Below, one piece after another: positions 14,771 to 20,383 of a DNA stretch of 20,383 nucleotides. This stretch comes from JBBRXJ01 sp038248505 (GTDB taxonomy: Bacteria > Bacteroidota > Bacteroidia > Bacteroidales > JBBRXJ01). Each line of letters opens with the position of its first letter. The first letter of the stretch is position 1. The notes under the pieces are model-generated. The model did not search any database. It worked only from the letters and a program-made list of their open reading frames with translations, and had not been told where the DNA came from. The stretch spans positions 1 through 20,383 of the forward strand of contig JBBRXJ010000065.1 of NCBI GenBank assembly GCA_038248505.1, written 5' to 3'. The position numbers and the translations under genes are program-made.

Positions 14771-15820
14771 ATGCAAAATATTCTACTCTTAGCGATTTTA
14801 TTGATCTCGGGTTTAGTTACAATAAGAACAATTCCTCTTATTGTAACCATCTCACGCAAAAAAAAAATACTTGACGAACCTAGCAATCGCAAATCACATA
14901 TAGAAGCAATCCCACATCTTGGCGGAATAGCTATTTTCTTTGGTTTCATTATTGGAATTTTCTTAATAGATTATCTAACACCAATTCCTGAATTTGAGTC
15001 TATAATTTTAGCATTAATACTTTTATTTTTTACAGGCTTAAAGGATGATGTTATTGGATCTACTCCTTACGCTAAATTAATCATGCAAATTATTTCCTTG
15101 TCTGTTTTGATCTTTATGGGCGGACTGCGTTTTACAAATCTTCATGGTTTTTTAGGGATAAATGAGATATCAGAATTAACCAGCATTTTATTAACTTTTT
15201 TTGTACTTGTCGTAATAATTAATACTTTTAATTTAATAGATGGGGTTGATGGCTTAGCTGCGGCAATTGGCATTACCACATCCATTACGCTCGGTATTTG
15301 GTTTTTTGTTTCAGGCAATATTAATTTTGCTGCCTTTGCGTTTACACTCTCAGCATGCTTAATGGGTTTCTTCTTTTATAATGTATTTGGTAAACGGTAT
15401 AAAATTTTTATGGGCGATACTGGTTCTATGACCATCGGTATTCTTATTTCAATTTTAATAATTAATTTTAATGAATTAAATATTAATGGTAATGAATGGT
15501 ATTCCATTAAGTCAACACCAGCGGTTTCATTCGCTATTCTTGCCATTCCTTTGTTAGATACACTAAAAGTATTCTTTGTTCGATTAATAAATAAGAGAAG
15601 TCCATTTAAGCCAGACAAAGCACATTTTCATCATGAATTAATGGCGCGAGGTTTATCTCATTTTAATATTACATTAGTTATTGTACTTGTAAATAGCTTG
15701 ATCATAGTAGGTGCTTTTCTTTTCCAGAGTATAGGAGTGGCATCACTAATCTTTTCAATTTTCACTTTAGGTCTTATATTATTTTTCTTAATTAATAGAT
15801 TTGTTACTTCTAGTAAATAA
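14771..15820 (+). CDS. Polyprenyl-phosphate sugar-1-phosphate transferase (WecA/MraY-type, GT4)
   Basis: It transfers a sugar-1-phosphate, often GlcNAc-1-P, from a UDP-sugar to undecaprenyl phosphate, the first committed step for O-antigen or exopolysaccharide units. The 349-residue membrane protein has about ten helices. Family motifs in order are DEPSNRKSHIEAIPHLGG (35-52), the Mg-binding Asp92-Asp93 in LKDDV, NLIDGVDGLA (154-163), GDTGS (215-219) and KAHFHHEL (283-290) with His285, His287 and His288. The last motif is typical of WecA/TagO/RgpG rather than MraY. The actual sugar cannot be told. It heads the polysaccharide genes; the next one begins 5 bases after its stop. Confidence 0.92.
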   Translation: MQNILLLAILLISGLVTIRTIPLIVTISRKKKILDEPSNRKSHIEAIPHLGGIAIFFGFIIGIFLIDYLTPIPEFESIILALILLFFTGLKDDVIGSTPYAKLIMQIISLSVLIFMGGLRFTNLHGFLGINEISELTSILLTFFVLVVIINTFNLIDGVDGLAAAIGITTSITLGIWFFVSGNINFAAFAFTLSACLMGFFFYNVFGKRYKIFMGDTGSMTIGILISILIINFNELNINGNEWYSIKSTPAVSFAILAIPLLDTLKVFFVRLINKRSPFKPDKAHFHHELMARGLSHFNITLVIVLVNSLIIVGAFLFQSIGVASLIFSIFTLGLILFFLINRFVTSSK

Positions 15821-15825
15821 TTTTT

Positions 15826-16749
15826 ATGCAAAAGGAACAATATACGCTTCTCGATATTTTAGTTTCATTTTATAATAAAATAGCTAATTGGATAGAATAT
15901 TTCAGTGAGCTTATTTCTTTTGGATTTAAAAAAGCTCCAATTTTTGGAAGCATTCTTTTAATCTTTAACCTCTTTGGGTTTATTTATTATAAGTTATCTA
16001 AACCCTATTATGTTTCAGAGGCTACCATTGAGTTCCGTTCGATTAATAGCTCTGATATTCTTCCTTATATTGATAACATTAATTACACTCAATCTAAATC
16101 ATTAGCTGCATTATTTGAAACAGATAGTAGTGTATTAAAATCATTTGTGAAAATTGAAGGCTATTTTTTGATTGATGTTAATAGAGATTTTATCGGTGAT
16201 TATGTTGATTATAAAAATGTTACAAAATTAACTGATACAACAAAAAGAAGAATTCCAAATAAAATGGTACTAAAAGTTTGGTCTTATAAACCTTCTTTTA
16301 TTGCTGAATTCAATACCTTGTTTAAAAATTATATCAACAAAAATGAATTTGTTGAGCATCAAAATATCATACGTATTTCTAATCTTGATTCCTCGATTAG
16401 AAATACAAAAAATGAAATATTTAAATTAGATAAATATCAGCAAAAAGAATATTTTGAGTATAGAGGAAGTCCTCAAAAAGGCAATCAAGAGAACATTTAT
16501 TTACAAGAACAGAGCAATAATAACCTATTTCATAAAGAACTAATAATCTTAGTTGAACGAAATAATCAACTTAACAGTCAGAAATCAATGTTAAATACAG
16601 TTGATTTTATTGTACCATTTTATGTGCCTTCAGAACCTGAAAATACCTTGATCTCAATATTAATAAGAGTAAATAAATATGGTATATTTCTTTTATTTAT
16701 TGTTTTGGTTTTACTTTATCGAAAAACAATTGCTCAAAATAAAGCATAA
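15826..16749 (+). CDS. Wzz-like polysaccharide chain-length/co-polymerase protein
   Basis: The 307-residue protein has the layout of polysaccharide co-polymerases: a cytoplasmic N-terminus, a first membrane helix (about 37-57), and a long periplasmic region with a coiled-coil-prone stretch (about 180-250, rich in Asn/Lys/Glu/Gln). A proline-containing segment VPFYVPSEPEN then comes just before the second helix (about 283-300). Such proteins set the chain length made by Wzy and stay in the inner membrane. There is no Walker-type kinase domain, so it is the Wzz rather than the Wzc kind. Sequence similarity is weak and the call rests on topology and on being next to a WecA-type gene, with a Wzy-like gene downstream. 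Confidence 0.65.
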   Translation: MQKEQYTLLDILVSFYNKIANWIEYFSELISFGFKKAPIFGSILLIFNLFGFIYYKLSKPYYVSEATIEFRSINSSDILPYIDNINYTQSKSLAALFETDSSVLKSFVKIEGYFLIDVNRDFIGDYVDYKNVTKLTDTTKRRIPNKMVLKVWSYKPSFIAEFNTLFKNYINKNEFVEHQNIIRISNLDSSIRNTKNEIFKLDKYQQKEYFEYRGSPQKGNQENIYLQEQSNNNLFHKELIILVERNNQLNSQKSMLNTVDFIVPFYVPSEPENTLISILIRVNKYGIFLLFIVLVLLYRKTIAQNKA

Positions 16750-16879
16750 AAGAACCTTATTTGTTTTTGATTAATTTAATTAGAACTATTTTATTTTTAA
16801 ATTGCTCTCCATTTCTAGTTAAATAAACTCTGATTTAGGATTTTTAATTATATATCTATATTATAATATTTATATATCG

Positions 16880-17010
16880 ATTCTGCATAATCTTACACCA
16901 ATGAGATATTTACTAATTTTTAATGAAACCAAATTTCTTATATATCGATGAAAGCATAACGCAGAGCCATTTTAGTATGAAATTTGTTCTGGTGTATCAT
17001 TGTGCAGAAT
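16880..17010 (-). repeat. MITE-like element, copy B (131 bp)
   Basis: It lies inverted relative to copy A. Its 21-base ends, 16880-16900 (starts ATTCTGCA, ends TTACACCA) and 16990-17010, pair with each other with few mismatches and gain one more pair if a flanking G and C are counted. Its reverse complement aligns end to end with 1022-1164, needing about 12 bases of gaps. It occupies most of the 316-base gap between the Wzz-like and Wzy-like genes; the rest of that gap is AT-rich with no feature recognised. No clear target-site duplication. Confidence 0.75.
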
Positions 17011-17065
17011 CAATTTATATACTATCGTAATAATCATTGTATTTGCTTATTAAAAATAGATTAGT

Positions 17066-18232
17066 ATGTTTTCAACAAAATGGATTATTAACCCATTCCT
17101 TATATATGTATTTTCATTTCTATTTTGTATTGTAGTATATCTATTTGGATGGTCAAGTTCATATCCTGTTTTGTCTCTTTCTTTCATTTTGTTTTTCTCA
17201 TTTACATTTATTGTATCCTTTTATTTAGGAATCATTGTATATCGATACAAGGAAATAGAATTTAAACCAATTATTGAGAGTAATGCCGGTTCTCTTATTT
17301 TTATATTAATTCTTTTTGGATATTTAATGGAGTTTTATAATAATAAAGGTATTCCTTTACTTATGATTTTTAATGGCATCGACTATGATTATCGGCTTTT
17401 CGGAATTAAGTCGTTTCATGTTATTCTGCTTACCTTTCATGGGTTTTATTCTGTATACCTCTTTCATCAGTTACTAAGCAAATTTAGTTTATACAAACTT
17501 CTTTATTTTCTTGTATTATTACTATTAAATGTTTTAATAATGAATAGAGGTGCCTTAATAATCACGCTTATTCAATGTGCTTTTTTAACGCTTCTTTATT
17601 TTGATAAAATTAGAACACGTCTTATTTTTCTTGCAGTCTTATTTTTTATTGTTTTTTCTTATTTTTTTGGATATGTAGGCAATCTTCGTTCAGCTCATGG
17701 TGATAATAAATATATTCCGAGAGTGAATGGTGCAACCAGTACTTTTCTTGAGAGTAAGGTTCCAAATGAATATTTTTGGATGTATTTATATATTAGTTCC
17801 CCATTGGCAAATTTTCAAAATTCCATTTATTTTGCCGATACACAATCTTCCTTAAAAGAAAAGAAGATAACGATAATCAATTGTTTTTTGCCGAGTTTTA
17901 TTACTAAACGATTAATTGATGTTGAGAGTAGAACTAAAAAATCACATTTAATTCACATGAACCTAACTGTATGTACTATTTTTAATGAAATGTATTTATA
18001 TTTTGATTGGTTTGGGCCCATCATTATGTTTTTATATTTAATTGCATTTTCATTTATCTATCTAATTATTATTCCATCTCAATCTCGCTATTTTATTACT
18101 TCTTTAGTTTTATTATGTTCATTCATGCTTTTTAATACATTTGATAATATGTTTTCATTTTCAGGACTTAGTCTTCAATTATTTTATCCTGTTTTATTTA
18201 TGATTCTTGAAAAGATGAAATTTATTTTATAA
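17066..18232 (+). CDS. Wzy-like O-antigen/oligosaccharide repeat-unit polymerase
   Basis: The 388 residues are strongly hydrophobic with roughly ten membrane helices. A longer polar loop (about 210-300) contains NLRSAHGDNKYIPRVNGATS and the charged stretch SRTKKSHLIHMN, as expected for the periplasmic active loop of Wzy proteins, which join lipid-linked repeat units at the outer face of the inner membrane. LLNVLIMNRGALIITLIQ near 160-177 resembles the NRG segment often seen in these polymerases. Wzy proteins share little sequence, so the call rests on topology and place: between Wzz-like and ligase-like genes. The T-rich coding sequence is typical for such genes and may reflect horizontal transfer. 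Another polytopic transporter cannot be ruled out. Confidence 0.65.
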   Translation: MFSTKWIINPFLIYVFSFLFCIVVYLFGWSSSYPVLSLSFILFFSFTFIVSFYLGIIVYRYKEIEFKPIIESNAGSLIFILILFGYLMEFYNNKGIPLLMIFNGIDYDYRLFGIKSFHVILLTFHGFYSVYLFHQLLSKFSLYKLLYFLVLLLLNVLIMNRGALIITLIQCAFLTLLYFDKIRTRLIFLAVLFFIVFSYFFGYVGNLRSAHGDNKYIPRVNGATSTFLESKVPNEYFWMYLYISSPLANFQNSIYFADTQSSLKEKKITIINCFLPSFITKRLIDVESRTKKSHLIHMNLTVCTIFNEMYLYFDWFGPIIMFLYLIAFSFIYLIIIPSQSRYFITSLVLLCSFMLFNTFDNMFSFSGLSLQLFYPVLFMILEKMKFIL

Positions 18233-18270
18233 TAGAAAAGGCAAATTATTTCACAGATATTATCTGCGTT

Positions 18271-19971
18271 TTGAATAAAAAGATTAAAATATTAACGGTT
18301 TCCATTTTATCAATACTTTTTGTGCTATTCTTATTTTTGCCTTTTGATAATGTGTCGAAGGTCGAGGTCATAGGCATTAAGTCATTAAATAGCAGCAGTA
18401 TAAATATGCATTTATTTCATGGGTATTACTATGCTGCACCAACAACGTTCATCAAAAAAGGCAAATTAGATACGATAACCAATACACTTAGTTTTGAGAA
18501 TACATCAAATAAGTTTGTTACTGCTTTTAGAGTAGAAGTTCAGGATAGTTTTATTTTTGAGAGAATAATAATAACTACAAATTTAGGTGTTAATTATAAT
18601 TGGAACTCTAATAATTTTAATAACCATATTCATTATAGTTATCTTACTATTAATAAAATAAATCACACGCTGCAATTATGTCCAAACCCTGGATTGAAAA
18701 AGATTATAGAATTCTCTATATTCCCTTATGTTTGGAAAAAAGCCCTTTTATTATTTATAGTTTTATTTTGTATAATAGTTATACTATGCGAAGCATATTT
18801 TAGAAAAGTGTATAGTAATATAAGCGCAGCAGATACAATTTTTGTAATTATCCTATTCAATTTATTCATTTCTTTTTTTTGCACTACTTCATGGAATAAT
18901 TTATCGTTTATTTTATTTTCTTTATTTATTCTTGTTTCTGGTATTTTTGTTGAAAACATAAATCGTGCTTTTACTGGAGTTAATCTTATACTACTATGTT
19001 ATGCTATTTTACGACTAGTCATATTATCTGCTACTTCAAATACTAATTTTAATGCTATTAAAAGTGAATTTGAATTGTATTTACCTCTCCTAGAGCTTCC
19101 AATTTTACTTATGCTATTCCCTTTTGATGCGAAGAGGAAGTTCATTTTTGTAAATACCTTTCTCTTTTTTTTATTTTTCGTATTTTCATTTAACTTATTT
19201 TCGGTTATTTATAATTTTATAGTTTTCGGTTATATAGATTTGTTTCGATATTTAGTTGAAATAAAAACATATTCCAATTATGTTACATTTTTTCCTCACA
19301 GTTATATTCACCCAACATATGCGAGTAGTTTATTCATTTTAGGAATAACTTTTATTTTCTTTTATAAAAAATTACAAATAATAAGCACAAAAATTATTTA
19401 TCTGTTTTTTATCATTGTTAGCATTGTTGTTTTTATTTATGGAGCACGTATAATTTTAGTATTATTTCTTTTTATTCTCGCTTCAAACTATATTATTAAT
19501 ACTGCTGAAAAAAATATATGGATTAAACAATTATTATTATTCATTATCTGTTTACTTTTAATTAGCTTATATGTATTATATATGGATCCTTTTCGAAGAC
19601 AGCTATGGGATATTAGTCTCTATTCGATTCAAAACAATTATTTCTCTGGGGTAGGTTTGAATGAAACAGCAAAAATTTTCTCATCATCAACCATTAATAA
19701 ATTATTAGCTTATTCGGAAACTATTCCTTTTGAGAAAAGTCATAATCAATTTCTATTAGATTGGATGGAATTAGGAATTATTAGAGGTTCTCTTTTACTT
19801 TTGTTTTTTGTAGTTCTTTTATATAATAGCATTAAACGTAATTATTACTTACTATTTCAATTACTTTGTATTTTTGTAATGCTATTATTTGTTGAGGATG
19901 TTTTTGAGCGCTCGCGAGGCATATTAATTTTTTCAATTTTTTGTTGTAGCTTTTCAGAACCGATTAAATGA
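18271..19971 (+). CDS. O-antigen ligase/polymerase-like membrane protein (Wzy_C superfamily)
   Basis: The 566-residue protein has a membrane anchor at 7-26, a polar extracytoplasmic segment (about 30-150) rich in Asn, Ser and Thr, then about ten or more helices. Near the C-terminus it carries SGVGLNE (459-465) and, after a loop, EKSHNQFLLDWMELGIIRG with His491. A G-x-G pattern followed by an H-N-x-F/L-L segment is typical of WaaL/Wzy_C proteins, which transfer or join polyprenol-linked glycans. The start is taken as TTG (18271) because no in-frame ATG precedes the membrane anchor; the first in-frame Met is near residue 48. It begins 38 bases after the Wzy-like gene. The N-terminal polar region is unusual for plain WaaL. 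Confidence 0.65.
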   Translation: MNKKIKILTVSILSILFVLFLFLPFDNVSKVEVIGIKSLNSSSINMHLFHGYYYAAPTTFIKKGKLDTITNTLSFENTSNKFVTAFRVEVQDSFIFERIIITTNLGVNYNWNSNNFNNHIHYSYLTINKINHTLQLCPNPGLKKIIEFSIFPYVWKKALLLFIVLFCIIVILCEAYFRKVYSNISAADTIFVIILFNLFISFFCTTSWNNLSFILFSLFILVSGIFVENINRAFTGVNLILLCYAILRLVILSATSNTNFNAIKSEFELYLPLLELPILLMLFPFDAKRKFIFVNTFLFFLFFVFSFNLFSVIYNFIVFGYIDLFRYLVEIKTYSNYVTFFPHSYIHPTYASSLFILGITFIFFYKKLQIISTKIIYLFFIIVSIVVFIYGARIILVLFLFILASNYIINTAEKNIWIKQLLLFIICLLLISLYVLYMDPFRRQLWDISLYSIQNNYFSGVGLNETAKIFSSSTINKLLAYSETIPFEKSHNQFLLDWMELGIIRGSLLLLFFVVLLYNSIKRNYYLLFQLLCIFVMLLFVEDVFERSRGILIFSIFCCSFSEPIK

Positions 19972-20058
19972 AAAACCGAAATTCTAGATCAAATGAGTCA
20001 AAATTTTCCTTGTGAAAATATGCATCGTCATGCCAGTATAAATATAAGTTGGCCCTAT

Positions 20059-20087
20059 TTTTATGATATAAGCTAGATATCATAAAA
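20059..20087 (+). terminator. Inverted repeat after the ligase-like gene
   Basis: TTTTATGATAT (20059-20069) pairs perfectly with ATATCATAAAA (20077-20087) around seven bases. It lies about 90 bases after the ligase-like stop. The lack of a following T run makes termination uncertain. Confidence 0.4.
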
Positions 20088-20131
20088 CTTAAATAAGCAA
20101 AATTTAGAGTAATAGTTTATGGCTTGACTTG

Positions 20132-20171
20132 ATAATGAATTATAAGTGATGAAGCATTTATAATTCATTAT
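20132..20171 (+). repeat. 14-bp perfect inverted repeat
   Basis: ATAATGAATTATAA (20132-20145) and its exact complement (20158-20171) flank a 12-base loop. It is AT-only except for one G/C pair and has no T run behind it. It may be a terminator working both ways or part of a mobile-element boundary. Confidence 0.5.
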
Positions 20172-20242
20172 GATAGAATTTCAATCAAACGCAATTAAAC
20201 TTAATCTGAGGTGGTGAAGAGCTAAAAACTCACAATTTCAAC

Positions 20243-20383
20243 GTAAGCATTCGGTGAAGTACATCTTGCAAGTCATTCTAATAGCAGATACCTTAGCTGC
20301 CAAAAACTATGGAACAAACATTGCAGGATAAGATGTATGCGCTAGTTGAAGCAAGCCTATCATCAGACATAAGTATTAAGGAT
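20243..20383 (+). mobile_element. Probable left end of an IS66-family element
   Basis: From 20243 the sequence GTAAGCATTCGGTGAAGTAC resembles the GTAAGC-type terminal repeats of IS66-family elements. An ORF starting 66 bases later looks like their first gene. The right end lies outside the window, so the terminal repeat and the expected 8-bp target duplication (left copy would be ATTTCAAC, 20235-20242) cannot be checked. Confidence 0.45.
20309..20383 (+). CDS. Start of an IS66 accessory (TnpA/OrfA-like) gene, partial
   Basis: Twenty-five codons run off the right edge, beginning MEQTLQDKMYALVEASLSSD and then ISIKD. The pattern (K-M-Y-x-L-V-E, then a short Ser-rich link and an S/I-x-K-D-F-like helix start) resembles the small N-terminal helix-turn-helix protein encoded first in Bacteroidetes IS66 elements. 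The fragment is too short for certainty, and the gene could be another small DNA-binding protein. Confidence 0.45.
   Translation, partial: MEQTLQDKMYALVEASLSSDISIKD

Noticed and set aside
1..20383. CRISPR arrays, toxin-antitoxin pairs, phage or defence modules
   Set aside because: No regularly spaced repeats and no matching protein families were seen on either strand.

Overview
The window looks like a chromosomal segment of an AT-rich member of the Bacteroidetes/Bacteroidota. The clues are Bacteroidetes-type promoters (TTTG about 20 bases ahead of TAnnTTTG) before the perR-like gene, with matching -7 boxes at other genes; very few Shine-Dalgarno sequences; a long six-domain ribosomal protein S1; and the style of the polysaccharide genes. 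The oxygen-defence genes point to an anaerobic or microaerophilic way of life. Species cannot be named from the sequence.

Layout. (1) 1-1260 is a worn accessory patch: the stop-interrupted end of an IS1595-like transposase, an outer-membrane beta-barrel-like gene broken by an in-frame TAA, a terminator, and a 143-bp MITE-like element. (2) 1260-4614, minus strand: ugd, a UDP-glucuronate decarboxylase gene and a purine nucleoside phosphorylase gene. The first two convert UDP-glucose to UDP-glucuronate and then UDP-xylose, precursors for surface polysaccharide. (3) 4849-8507, plus strand: a compact peroxide/superoxide/oxygen defence island. It holds a PerR-like Fur-family regulator with a near-perfect PerR box over its own promoter, ferritin, two-iron superoxide reductase (desulfoferrodoxin), rubrerythrin, a 53-residue rubredoxin and a flavodiiron protein. 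Rubredoxin is the natural electron carrier for the three reductases and ferritin takes up the iron. (4) 8572-13927: core genes rpsA, a STAS-domain gene, RNase Z, guaA and a tRNA-Leu(CAA). (5) 13928-14770: a long non-coding AT-rich stretch that appears to hold a decayed, longer relative of the MITE. (6) 14771-19971: the start of a surface polysaccharide locus with a WecA/MraY-type sugar-phosphate transferase, a Wzz-like chain-length protein, a second MITE copy in opposite orientation, a Wzy-like polymerase and an O-antigen-ligase-like protein. (7) 19972-20383: inverted repeats, then what looks like the left end of an IS66-family element and the start of its first ORF, cut by the window edge.

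The most useful non-gene observations are the MITE family with about 21-base terminal inverted repeats (two clear copies, one probable relic), the PerR operator over its own promoter, a near-perfect 22-bp hairpin that merges the fprA terminator with the rpsA promoter, and a leader motif with twin ATGs shared by rpsA and guaA. I found no CRISPR array, phage module or clearly new multi-gene system.
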